This document shows positions 8,643-17,055 of a DNA stretch of 64,000 nucleotides, piece after piece. The DNA is from an uncultured Flavobacteriales bacterium (GTDB lineage: Bacteria; Bacteroidota; Bacteroidia; Flavobacteriales; CAJXXR01): positions 1 to 64,000 of the forward strand of contig CAJXXR010000017.1 in the NCBI GenBank assembly GCA_913063375.1, read 5' to 3'. A model generated the notes under the pieces. It did no database searches and had not been told where the DNA came from. It worked only from the letters and a program-made list of their open reading frames with translations. Positions within the stretch are counted from its first letter, which is position 1. Each line of letters begins with the position of its first letter. Both the position numbers and the translations under genes were made by a program.

Positions 8643-10274
8643 TTATTCTTCCTTTTTTATCGTAAAGCAAAATGCTGCCCCTTCATTTATTTTAGAATCA
8701 ACCCATATCTCACCATTGTGCAAATCAACAATTTTCTGACAATGGGCCAAACCTATTCCAGTTCCTGCATAATCATCACGGGAATGCAATCTTTGGAAAA
8801 TTGAAAAAATTCGCTCGGTATGTACTTCAGCGATACCTATCCCATTATCCTTAATTTCAAATTGCCAATACCCCAATTTCGAATCACACGAAATATCAAT
8901 AACTGGACTGACATCCTTCTTTTTAAACTTAATAGCATTCGTTATTAAGTTTTGAAGTAATAATCTCACTTCCACCTTGTACCCTTGAATAGTTGGTAGC
9001 GAAGAAATGTTTAATACGGTATTGGATTCCTCAATCACTAAATGTAAATCCTTTCGCAAACCACCAATAACATCATTACAATCAAATGTTTCCATCTTTT
9101 TCTCAGCACCAATGCAAGAATAATCCAATAAGCCTTTAATGAGTTCACTCATACGAACAGAAGCCTCATTGATGAAGAATAAATATTTAGCGGCTTTATC
9201 ATCCAACTGCCCAACGTATTGCTTTTCCAATAATTCTGAAAAGCTAATTACAGTACGAACGGGCTCCTGAAGATCATGAGAAGCGATATAGGTAAACTGT
9301 TCTTGTTCTTTTGTCTTTTGTTCCAATTTAATATGCGCCAATTTCAATTCTTCAATCCTCACTATTTCCTCTCTATATCTGAAGATATAATCCATTACAA
9401 TTCCTACAAAAGGAACCAAATAGGATACGGCTTTTAAGGCATGACTTATATTAAAATGTGCATCGTAAATGTCTGAGGATCCGAATGCCATATGTGCCTG
9501 TGTAACAACTGCAGGAACCATACTCCACATTAGAGCAAATGAAAACACATTACGCTCGTACTTATAAAAACGAGGTAATAACCAAATCCCCATTACTACA
9601 AATACCACTAAGGGAAATAGATCATAGGGCCTAGTAATCAAACTATCGGGAAACATTGTCTGAGGCAATACAGCACTTTGTGCACAATAGATAACCAATA
9701 GGTAAGCAATAGCCACTAAAAAGATAGTGAAGGAAAGAATTTGAATATTTTTAGATTTCTGATTACCTTCTTTTCTATTGTATCGTTTTTTCAACAAAAA
9801 GGTTACCACCCCAATCAGCAAAATAACTGCATTGAACATTCTAGAAATTGCCCAAGTGAAAGGAATAAAATCTTTATTATCCGCTACGGAATCTATTAGA
9901 TTGATAGCTGCCAAAGCATGAAATGCATCCATACTACCTGCACACAATAGGGCAACACCAATAATAGCAGTAATAGGGTTTCCAGTAACCTTGTATTGTA
10001 CAAAGGCTAAAACAGCAGTTGCACCGGCTATAATTACAGCACTCCATTCCAACAATAAATGAATAAAGGCACCAGCAAAATTAATAAGTATGTATCTATT
10101 AAGATCCGTACTAGTAGACTCCCTTATTTCTTCGGTATTTATTCCATGCAAATGATGAGAAAAATCTATTCCCATCAAAAACAACATACAGGGTAATATG
10201 GTGAGTAAGCATGTACCAATAATAAACGATCTTGTAAATAGTTTATTTACACCGCTAAAAAATGTGGCTCCCAA
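8643..10274 (-). CDS. Membrane sensor histidine kinase
   Basis: 543 aa. Residues 1-300 hold about eight hydrophobic segments, including ALLCAGSMDAFHAL and TWAISR, as in MASE-type membrane sensor domains. A short coiled coil (about 300-325) leads to the HisKA domain with H333 in ASHDLQEP, then an HATPase domain with N-box (NLITNAIKFKKK), G1 (DNGIGIAE) and G2 (GTGIGLAH) motifs. It should autophosphorylate and signal to the adjacent receiver. The conserved polar residues within the membrane part suggest sensing of a small or membrane-soluble signal, but the ligand is unknown. Confidence 0.92.
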   Translation of the reverse strand: MGATFFSGVNKLFTRSFIIGTCLLTILPCMLFLMGIDFSHHLHGINTEEIRESTSTDLNRYILINFAGAFIHLLLEWSAVIIAGATAVLAFVQYKVTGNPITAIIGVALLCAGSMDAFHALAAINLIDSVADNKDFIPFTWAISRMFNAVILLIGVVTFLLKKRYNRKEGNQKSKNIQILSFTIFLVAIAYLLVIYCAQSAVLPQTMFPDSLITRPYDLFPLVVFVVMGIWLLPRFYKYERNVFSFALMWSMVPAVVTQAHMAFGSSDIYDAHFNISHALKAVSYLVPFVGIVMDYIFRYREEIVRIEELKLAHIKLEQKTKEQEQFTYIASHDLQEPVRTVISFSELLEKQYVGQLDDKAAKYLFFINEASVRMSELIKGLLDYSCIGAEKKMETFDCNDVIGGLRKDLHLVIEESNTVLNISSLPTIQGYKVEVRLLLQNLITNAIKFKKKDVSPVIDISCDSKLGYWQFEIKDNGIGIAEVHTERIFSIFQRLHSRDDYAGTGIGLAHCQKIVDLHNGEIWVDSKINEGAAFCFTIKKEE

Positions 10275-10634
10275 ATGGTGAAAATTTTGTTATAGCTAAA
10301 TAATAATATCTAATATAATTATTTTTTCAGAACAATAATTTGTTACAAAAAGAATTATCAAAAATAGTGGAAGAAATAGCACTCATCCCACTAATTTCAG
10401 TGTAATCTGGCTAAATTCACTGTATACTTTGGCTAAATCCTGTATTAAATGTATTCATACTAAGGCAACCCATCTATTAAAGTCAAAAACTCACTGAATT
10501 CAGTGATCGACCGATATTTGGCCTTTGGGTATATTTAGGAGATCTTATTGGAGGGATAGATTTTATTGTTAATACTACTTTTGCACCTGTTGCAAAATGA
10601 TTGTATCGAAGAATGAAACTACCCTAAAAGACAG
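10275..10634. other. Intergenic region with CACTGAAT-type motifs and a short direct repeat
   Basis: No gene visible in 360 bp. It lies upstream of the histidine kinase (minus strand). It contains the 16-bp perfect palindrome TCACTGAATTCAGTGA at 10491-10506, isolated relatives TTTCAGTG (10395-10402) and TTCACTG (10416-10422), and an imperfect direct repeat CTGGCTAAATTCACTGTA (10407-10424) / TTGGCTAAATCCTGTA (10429-10444). A TACTTTTG box occurs near 10580 on the plus strand without a clear downstream gene. Confidence 0.5.
10491..10506. promoter_or_regulatory. Perfect 16-bp palindrome, possible operator
   Basis: TCACTGAATTCAGTGA is identical on both strands. It lies about 220 bp upstream of the histidine kinase start. 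The related half-sites at 10395-10402 and 10416-10422 favour a dimeric DNA-binding protein over chance, but no regulator gene is nearby. Confidence 0.4.
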
Positions 10635-11159
10635 CTATTTTTCATATTCCGCCGGCGTACCGAGCGGCACATCTTTCCACTCGTTATTTGGTTCTCGTGG
10701 AATATAATTTTTCCTAATAGACCAATTCCTTTCTCGTAAAGAAATACGATGATGTTTTAAGCAATCAGATTCCTTAATATCCATAAAAAAACCACAACCC
10801 CCATATAAATGTGTTACCTCAACACAAGTATCAAGAGACTCAGAATTTAGCATTACACGAATACTATTATTTCCCATCAAAAAATAACTATTTACATTTG
10901 GAAAGTCAATCGTACGACCTCTGCAAGTAACGACTATTGTTACTAAGCTATCAAGTGATACAATAGGTATCAAAAAGGCTCCTTGCTCTATTTTTGGTCT
11001 AAGCGTATCCCCACCAGAGATGTATCTAATCTGGTATTCTGAGAAATCTAAAAATTTCATTTCCCAAAACACCTCAAGACTATTAACCTCACCCGTCTGA
11101 GCTTGTACATCATTTGGAGTAAGAAAATTTAAGCAAATAAATAATAAGAGGTATTTCAT
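10635..11159 (-). CDS. Small secreted protein, member 2 of a local paralogue trio
   Basis: 174 aa, the same length as the relative at 7618. The signal peptide is MKYLLLFICLNFLTPNDVQAQ. It shares LEVFWEMKFLDFSEYQI, GDTLRP, VTCRGRTIDFP, CVEVTHLYGG and the terminal GTPAEYE with the 7618 product, and the terminal pattern with 11207. Function unknown. It is 47 bp downstream of the 11207 gene on the same strand, so these two probably form an operon. Confidence 0.75.
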   Translation of the reverse strand: MKYLLLFICLNFLTPNDVQAQTGEVNSLEVFWEMKFLDFSEYQIRYISGGDTLRPKIEQGAFLIPIVSLDSLVTIVVTCRGRTIDFPNVNSYFLMGNNSIRVMLNSESLDTCVEVTHLYGGCGFFMDIKESDCLKHHRISLRERNWSIRKNYIPREPNNEWKDVPLGTPAEYEK

Positions 11160-11206
11160 TTAAAGTTTAGCGTTATCATTTTCTAGTTATATACCATGAC
11201 CAATTA

Positions 11207-11743
11207 TTACTCAAATTCAGCAGGCAAACCTCCTTTTAAATATTCTCCCCCCCCTTGATAAATTCGAATTGGTTTGACATTACAACTTCCATAAGTACTG
11301 CTTTGCCTTGCAACTAAGTTGATAGTATGAAAGGCTATACAAGCCGCATTATCCCCTTTCTGATTGATTAACTTACCCGTTATAGAATATATATTAATAC
11401 AGGAATCTCCAGCCATAGGGTTTATTGAAATCGAAATATGAGAATAAAAATTGACATAATAAATATCCACATTAGATAAACTAATGGATTGACCATTGTA
11501 TTCAATTACAATATCAACCTTACGAGCCGAGTTCGGTGATACAAAATGATAACCACCATAAACAAATATTGGCCAAAGAGTAGTCCCTTCACTTTTTAAA
11601 ATAATATCATATTCATCACTATCCAAAAGCTCCTCTCCCCAATACACATCAAATAGATTAACTAAATTGGGCTGGGCCATTGACTCAATAGAGATAAGAA
11701 AAGTTAAACTGATAAATAATAAGAGGTATTTCATTTGTATCAT
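11207..11743 (-). CDS. Small secreted protein, member 3 of a local paralogue trio
   Basis: 178 aa, the most divergent member. A signal peptide follows MIQMKYLLLFISLTFLIS; the MKYLLLF at residue 4 is an equally likely start and matches the relative at 10635. Shared pattern: FDVYWGEELLDSDEYDI, TLWP, a hydrophobic core and the end GGLPAEFE. Two cysteines (CINIY and AACIAFH regions) line up with those of its relatives. Function unknown; probably first gene of a two-gene unit with 10635. Confidence 0.7.
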   Translation of the reverse strand: MIQMKYLLLFISLTFLISIESMAQPNLVNLFDVYWGEELLDSDEYDIILKSEGTTLWPIFVYGGYHFVSPNSARKVDIVIEYNGQSISLSNVDIYYVNFYSHISISINPMAGDSCINIYSITGKLINQKGDNAACIAFHTINLVARQSSTYGSCNVKPIRIYQGGGEYLKGGLPAEFE

Positions 11744-11836
11744 TATTTATAGCATCAAGATAATCATTTAATCAAGATTGTCTGTCTTAACGCAATATCT
11801 GTACCTAAGCGGAATTACAAATCTTGAAAATATTAA

Positions 11837-11858
11837 AGGTGTAGTTGCAATTACACCT
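11837..11858. promoter_or_regulatory. 22-bp imperfect palindrome in a divergent promoter region
   Basis: AGGTGTA at 11837-11843 mirrors TACACCT at 11852-11858 around a central TTGCAA; only one pair is mismatched. It lies between the divergent genes at 11743 (minus) and 11959 (plus), about 94 bp from one start and 100 bp from the other. This is a typical layout for an operator. No cognate regulator can be named. Confidence 0.4.
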
Positions 11859-11958
11859 AGTGGAGGGATTCACTTAAAAAAAGACTAACATCAAAAATTA
11901 TTGTTGTAAAACAATTTGACTTTCAATATCTTGTTAATTAATTTAATAAATACTTACA

Positions 11959-13143
11959 ATGAAAATTATACAAACATTAAAGCTCTCCTTGCTACTCTTT
12001 CTCGTAATTTCTTGTGCAAAAGATAGCACCAACAATGGAGCATCCTATACCTTGGATGGCTAAGCCCAAAAAGGTCCTTTTATAGCTGGGACAACCATTA
12101 CAGTTCATGAATTGAATTCCTCTTTTCAACAAACAGGTACTACCTTCAACTCCACCATAAGCGACAATGATGGAAGTTTTCATTTAAGCGATGTAAGTTT
12201 GAATTCCAATTATGCACTGATCACTGCAAATGGATTTTATTTTAGTGAGACTTATGGCGCACTTTCAATGGCCCCAATAACTCTTCAAGCCTTTACAGAC
12301 CTAACAGACAACGAATCTGTAAATGTCAATGTAATGACGCATATAATAAAAGGCAGGATTGAAAACCTGCTATCAGACGGTATGAGTTTTCAAGCTGCAA
12401 ATGCACAAGCTAAAGCTGAGTTTCTTACTTTTTTAGGAGTCTCTGGTGCTGTAGATTCCGAATTTGAGGATCTAGATATTTCTGTTAACACTGATGAAAA
12501 TGCTATTCTTCTTGCTTTTTCCATCGCCTTACAACGAAACACTGCTGCACTTACGGAATTGCTCGCTCATTTGTCCAACGACTTTGCACCAGATGGTGAA
12601 ATTAATGACCAAGGTTTAATCAATAGCGTTGTAGATCGTATCAAAAATTATAATTTTGCTGATATCCGGGATAATATAGAAGAGCGATATTCCGAATTGG
12701 GACAAAGTGTAATCATTCCAAACTTCGAACACTATTTAAATGAATTCCGGGAACAATGGGATCCAAATATTGTTACCAGTTTTCAATATCCCGCCATGGC
12801 TCCTCCGGTTCAAAATTACCCGAACTCCCTACTCCTAAATTTATTAGACCCTGCTGTAACCGAATATGAACTTCCCAATGCTAATTCAGTAGCAGCTATT
12901 ACACCTTTTAATAAAAATTTAACCATTAAATTCATTACAAACAATGCTAACTATTCCACTAGTGGACCTGATGGTTGGGAATTCATAAATAATCATCCGA
13001 ATGGGTTTACACTTATTGCACAAAAACAAAACGCCTTAATGACCATGTTATTAAATTTCTGGGATGTTGGATCGGGAACTATAGAGTATTATGAGGATGA
13101 TGCTGTTAGCCCAACTTACACAAAGGAAATTACTTGGAATTAA
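11959..13143 (+). pseudogene. Lipoprotein gene interrupted by an in-frame TAA
   Basis: ATG at 11959 opens a frame with a lipoprotein signal (cysteine at residue 19 in LLFLVISCAK), then TAA at 12061-12063 as codon 35. The same frame continues without a stop to 13143. The junction reads SYTLDG-stop-AQKGPFIAGTTI, and the QKGPFI...GSF/L pattern is the usual start of the mature domain in this class of Bacteroidota lipoproteins, so the two parts belong together. A CAA-to-TAA change would explain it. Downstream, an ORF could start within 12112 but would lack any export signal. Total coding length would be 394 aa. The rest looks intact, so the break is recent, is read through, or is a sequencing error. 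Confidence 0.8.
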
Positions 13144-13161
13144 TACAACTATCACCTCAAT

Positions 13162-13196
13162 GCTGCCATGAGCATGCTGTTCGTGGTCTAGTAGTA
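13162..13196 (+). repeat. Intergenic hairpin repeat, copy 1
   Basis: Begins GCTGCC. The arms CCATGAGCA (13166-13174) and TGTTCGTGG (13178-13186) pair over 9 bp with two G-U wobbles on this strand, loop TGC. The tail GTCTAGTAGTA is identical to the tail of the copy at 15560-15595. Same family as 15125, 15560 and 43380. Confidence 0.6.
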
Positions 13197-13217
13197 TCCA
13201 AAAAATAGCCTAATAAA

Positions 13218-13252
13218 AAAAAGGTCCCAAAACGTTGTTTTGGGACCTTTTT
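13218..13252. terminator. Bidirectional Rho-independent terminator
   Basis: AAAAAGGTCCCAAAAC (13218-13233) pairs with GTTTTGGGACCTTTTT (13237-13252) around a 3-nt loop, with A and T runs on the two sides. It serves the convergent genes ending at 13143 (plus) and 13280 (minus). Confidence 0.92.
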
Positions 13253-13279
13253 CACATTCAACTTAACCTTACTTATTAT

Positions 13280-14851
13280 CTAGCGAATAATTTTAAAACT
13301 TTCACTTTCCTTACCTGAATCACATTTCAAGATATAGGTACCTACCGATAGATGGTTCAAAGACAATTGCGCCATATCATTTGACACTGCTTCAATTTGA
13401 ATTTCCATTTCTCGACCGCTAGCATCAAACAAACTAAATGTACAAGCAGCTATATTTTCGTATTGAATAAAAATAGGCTCCATAGTTTCCTTTTGGAATA
13501 CTTGAAATTTAACCTCCTTTACAATACTATTTGAGGCTTGTCTATACTGAGGGTTACTATTATTTATTTCTTTCCAGAATTTATCTACCCCATTGGTAAA
13601 ATAACTGGCTCCTAAAAATGTTTGATTAGTTACGGGATAAGAGGCATCATATTTCACCGCCGAGGCTATTCTATTATCCCCACCATAGAAACCTACAGCC
13701 TGACCATCATTTATTTCGTAATATCCATTTGTGATAGCTGTTCCTGTCATATCTGTTTCAACACTGATGACATCATGCGGACTATATCCTGTAGTGGTAG
13801 TCAGTGTAGTTAAACAATCTTCGTAAGAGGATACCCAAGAAGCACGAACAGTGCCAAATTGATAATCCACAACTGGATAAATATTTGCGCATCCATCATA
13901 ATCTATTCCAGCATTCAGGTGTACCTGAGAGGGTATAGTCATGGTATTTATATCGTAGTAAAAACCAGCGATATCAAACTGTGAAGTTGGTGAAGTTTGT
14001 TCTGCCATGGCTACCACCGTGAAATTTTTCAAAGCATTGTTTCCTACCGCACCTTGATGCCTAGGAGCTTCTATTCTAGGCTCATGATACTTCATATTGG
14101 ATGCGTTGAAGTCATATTCATTCACATTTGTTGTGAAAGTTGGTAGTGGACCATATTTTACATCTGCATACATCATGGTTCTAATCCGCAACTGACCAAT
14201 CAAACTATTGTTGTATTCACAGTACACTACCGATACTTTTGGGTCTGCACCAGACATAGGGTCTACATCATGTACTACAAGATCTGGCGTATATCCTGCA
14301 TCCAATAGCACTGTATTCGTATTAGGCAAACTAAAAGCCCATGGATCAAAAGTGGTCAGGTAAATATCTGGATTCGGGTTTCCCTGAAATACTAGCATAC
14401 CCCTATTTTGACTGCTGATATTAATCTTTGGCCATTTCCCCAAGCCTAGGTCTAGGCTAAGATCATATACATAGGAAAATGGAGACATATTCAAATGAAA
14501 CATAGCAATATTTGCATGTCCATTGGAAGATTGATAAGCAACAAAACATCTATCTGCATTTATAGAATAAGCCACATCTGGTTTACCCGCATCCTGAATT
14601 GAATAGGTATTCATAAGGTTGCCAGAACCATCATACCATTTTATATCGATAGTAGATCCGGACTCATAGGCTATCGCTTTGATATTCATAGATCCTGGAG
14701 CAATGGCCATTCCACAGTGCGAGGAGTTCACCGGAATCAGCTCCGTAATATAATTATCCACTTGTGCCGCAGCTTGGATGTTTTGTGCATTCCCCCTACC
14801 ACAAAAGGCAAATAGGGAAAGGGCTGAAATAAAAATTGAAACTTTTTTCAT
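13280..14851 (-). CDS. Exported protein with type A T9SS sorting domain (distant member of the 27.8-31.2 kb family)
   Basis: 523 aa. The signal peptide ends GRGNAQ. The middle is beta-rich with repeating hydrophobic/aromatic strands, propeller-like in character. The C-terminal ~80 residues (FSLFDASGREMEI ... VGTYILKCDSGKESESFKIIR) are a type A T9SS sorting domain. The core shows the same landmarks as the 520-aa tandem pair at 27796 and 29628: an EPRIxA block followed by FTVVAxxxTS, a PVV-Y-x5-AW block, and a final SLFD/QIFN sorting strand. Expected fate: export and cell-surface attachment. Function unknown. Confidence 0.85.
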   Translation of the reverse strand: MKKVSIFISALSLFAFCGRGNAQNIQAAAQVDNYITELIPVNSSHCGMAIAPGSMNIKAIAYESGSTIDIKWYDGSGNLMNTYSIQDAGKPDVAYSINADRCFVAYQSSNGHANIAMFHLNMSPFSYVYDLSLDLGLGKWPKINISSQNRGMLVFQGNPNPDIYLTTFDPWAFSLPNTNTVLLDAGYTPDLVVHDVDPMSGADPKVSVVYCEYNNSLIGQLRIRTMMYADVKYGPLPTFTTNVNEYDFNASNMKYHEPRIEAPRHQGAVGNNALKNFTVVAMAEQTSPTSQFDIAGFYYDINTMTIPSQVHLNAGIDYDGCANIYPVVDYQFGTVRASWVSSYEDCLTTLTTTTGYSPHDVISVETDMTGTAITNGYYEINDGQAVGFYGGDNRIASAVKYDASYPVTNQTFLGASYFTNGVDKFWKEINNSNPQYRQASNSIVKEVKFQVFQKETMEPIFIQYENIAACTFSLFDASGREMEIQIEAVSNDMAQLSLNHLSVGTYILKCDSGKESESFKIIR

Positions 14852-15221
14852 GTATAATTTAATAATTAGGTTTTCCGACCATTACCAATAAATAACCCAT
14901 CAGCATCCAATCCCAAAAGAATAGGAATAGAAAAAAACTTAAGCTTCAAATAGATATAGGATTTAACTAAGAATTTTGCCAAGGGTTATAAAAAATAATG
15001 ATCTGTAAATAATGAATAATGAGACTAATATATCTCCTAATCCATTAAAAGTCAATCACTGAAAACTGGTAAATTTCAATATACCTGAAAACAGTGACTA
15101 AACTTGAAAAAGAATTGGTTCCCTGCTACCGCCAGTTTGTAACTGGTGGTTTAACATAAAAATGAAAGCACTAAAATAAAAAGACTAAATTTCAAAATTC
15201 TAACACACAACAACAGAAACC
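14852..15221. other. Divergent intergenic region
   Basis: 370 bp between the divergent genes at 14851 (minus) and 15222 (plus), with no gene visible. It contains TCACTGAAAAC and AACAGTGA half-sites (about 15056-15105) that recall the CACTGAAT motifs at 10.4-10.5 kb, and a copy of the hairpin repeat at 15125-15150. No clear TAnnTTTG promoter was found for either gene. Confidence 0.5.
15125..15150 (+). repeat. Intergenic hairpin repeat, copy 2
   Basis: GCTACCGCC head; arms ACCGCCAGTT (15128-15137) and AACTGGTGGT (15141-15150) pair over 10 bp with one G-U wobble, loop TGT. Almost the same sequence recurs at 15560. Confidence 0.65.
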
Positions 15222-15533
15222 ATGAATTTAGGAAAAGTCTCCATTTTTATATCTTTAATAGGAATAAGCATCATTCTCTATACTAACTACTTTATTTGGG
15301 ACATGTATCAAATGGAAATACAACAAATGAGGGAACAAATGAATATGGATCAAGGAATTCATTTGCATGCTGTTGGTAAATCCATAAGATTAACCTGTCT
15401 CGGGTTAGGTACACTAGGATTAATAATCGGAATTAAAGCTACAGTAAAAAAGCATCCGTTTAGAATAGTAGGAATCTTGCTTTCAATAATTACTTTGATA
15501 CTATCAATCTTTCCAATTTGGACACTGTTTTAG
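15222..15533 (+). CDS. Small membrane protein of unknown function
   Basis: 103 aa with three hydrophobic segments (about residues 7-25, 55-72 and 80-100) separated by a Met/Gln-rich stretch (MYQMEIQQMREQMNMDQG) that is probably outside the bilayer. No family recognised. A monocistronic unit: hairpin repeats lie on both sides and a terminator follows at 15622. Confidence 0.55.
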   Translation: MNLGKVSIFISLIGISIILYTNYFIWDMYQMEIQQMREQMNMDQGIHLHAVGKSIRLTCLGLGTLGLIIGIKATVKKHPFRIVGILLSIITLILSIFPIWTLF

Positions 15534-15559
15534 AAAGTTACACAGCTACTGCGAGCCCC

Positions 15560-15595
15560 GCTACCGCCAGTTTCTCAACTGGTGGTCTAGTAGTA
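15560..15595 (+). repeat. Intergenic hairpin repeat, copy 3
   Basis: Arms ACCGCCAGTT (15563-15572) and AACTGGTGGT (15577-15586), loop TCTC, one G-U wobble at the same place as in copy 2, then the tail GTCTAGTAGTA shared with copy 1. It lies between the end of the 15222 gene and the terminator at 15622. Confidence 0.65.
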
Positions 15596-15621
15596 AACAG
15601 AAGACATCACAATAAAACCAA

Positions 15622-15654
15622 AAAAAGGTCTCAAAACAACGTTTTGAAACCTTT
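15622..15654. terminator. Bidirectional terminator
   Basis: AAAAGGTCTCAAAAC (from 15622) pairs with GTTTTGAAACCTTTT with one mismatch, flanked by A and T runs. It closes the convergent genes at 15533 (plus) and 15679 (mpl, minus). Confidence 0.85.
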
Positions 15655-15678
15655 TCAATTTTATATAAATACCCGCTA

Positions 15679-17046
15679 TCACACCTTCACGGCCGGAAAC
15701 ATTTCTTCAATTTTCATCCCATCAAAATCCCCAGAGCTCATCATCAGCCAAACTTGTTTTGCTTCTGGATTGAATTCCGTATGTACAAAATCTAGTACCT
15801 CCTGCCCTTTGTTGGCAATTTGCAATTCAGGATTATCGAAAGCATTAGCCACTACCTCCTTGGCAATATCTGGAAGCTGTTTTATACGCAGCGCCTCCTT
15901 ATTGTAGAACACCATTCCTTTGTGCATACCCTCCATGGTATTTTGGTATAGCAAAAGGAAATCAGCAGAAAGAGAGCTATAGGTATGGAGTTCGAAACAG
16001 ACCATTACCTCCCAACCTTTGAACTGTTTGCATACAGCATTTAGCGTAGCTTCCACCTTAGAAGGCGAATGGGCAAAATCTTTATAGACCTTCAAATTGG
16101 GGCGGTCTACCATTTTCTCAAGACGCTTGCTAGCCCCTGTAAAGGAACCGATGGTGCTGTACATTTGTTCATCAGAGATATTCATCTCCTTCAGTACATG
16201 AAAGGCCGCTTGAAGGTTCATCAGGTTATGGGCTCCAAAAATTTGGATAGGCACCTCCCCTGTTGGTGCATTCAATATGGTTTGGGCATTCTCTATTCTA
16301 GAAGGGTGAGAAGAATAAGGAATCAAACGGAAATGGCGTTTCCTTTCCATCACCAGCTTTAGCAATTCCATATCGTCCTCATTGTATATCAATACTCCAT
16401 CAGGCTCTATAAGATCTAGAAAAGCCCTAAAAGTATCCAAATAAGATTGGAACGTAGGGAATACATTTACATGGTCCCAGGCAATTCCAGTAAGCACTGC
16501 AATATGTGGTTTGTATAGGAGGAATTTGGATCGCAAATCTAAGGGAGAAGACAGGTATTCATCCCCTTCCAAAACGATAGATTTCGCTTCTTTGGTCAAT
16601 TTCACCATCCTATCGAAGCCATCTAGCTGGGCACCTACCATATAATCTACCTCTACTTCTAGGCTATTCAATACATGTAGAATCATAGAAGTAGTAGACG
16701 TCTTACCATGGCTACCACCTATTACAATTCGTTTTTTATCCTTGCTCTGCTCATAGAGAAACTCAGGATACGAAAAGATAGGAAGGTCTAGTTCCATGGC
16801 ACGTAGTAATTCTGGGTTGTCCTTTTTGGCATGCATACCCAATACAATACCATCCAATCCGGCATGTATCTTTTCCGGAAACCAACCTTCCTGCTCAGGT
16901 AAAATACCCTGCTCGGCAAGACGCGTTCTAGAAGGTTCAAAAATCTTATCGTCTGAACCCGTTACCGTAAGTCCTTTGTGTTGTAAAGCCAAGGCAAGGT
17001 TGTGCATAGCAGATCCACCTATCGCAATGAAATGAACATTTTCCAT
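15679..17046 (-). CDS. mpl: UDP-N-acetylmuramate:L-alanyl-gamma-D-glutamyl-meso-diaminopimelate ligase (peptidoglycan recycling)
   Basis: 455 aa, the usual length. Mur ligase fold: an N-terminal nucleotide-binding domain (FIAIGGSAMHNLA), a central ATPase domain with the P-loop GGSHGKTSTT (110-119; K115), the family-typical LEGDEYLSS segment, and a C-terminal ligase domain (KDFAHSPSK). Mpl attaches recycled murein tripeptide to UDP-MurNAc in the cytoplasm. MurC is excluded by the N-terminus and the EGDEY motif. It is 9 bp downstream of prmC on the same strand, so the two are probably co-transcribed. Confidence 0.92.
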   Translation of the reverse strand: MENVHFIAIGGSAMHNLALALQHKGLTVTGSDDKIFEPSRTRLAEQGILPEQEGWFPEKIHAGLDGIVLGMHAKKDNPELLRAMELDLPIFSYPEFLYEQSKDKKRIVIGGSHGKTSTTSMILHVLNSLEVEVDYMVGAQLDGFDRMVKLTKEAKSIVLEGDEYLSSPLDLRSKFLLYKPHIAVLTGIAWDHVNVFPTFQSYLDTFRAFLDLIEPDGVLIYNEDDMELLKLVMERKRHFRLIPYSSHPSRIENAQTILNAPTGEVPIQIFGAHNLMNLQAAFHVLKEMNISDEQMYSTIGSFTGASKRLEKMVDRPNLKVYKDFAHSPSKVEATLNAVCKQFKGWEVMVCFELHTYSSLSADFLLLYQNTMEGMHKGMVFYNKEALRIKQLPDIAKEVVANAFDNPELQIANKGQEVLDFVHTEFNPEAKQVWLMMSSGDFDGMKIEEMFPAVKV

Positions 17047-17055
17047 CTTTTCTTT

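Noticed and set aside
15518-15907. Plus-strand ORF of 129 codons overlapping the end of mpl
   Set aside because: It runs through a terminator and antisense to mpl; a shadow of the real gene.
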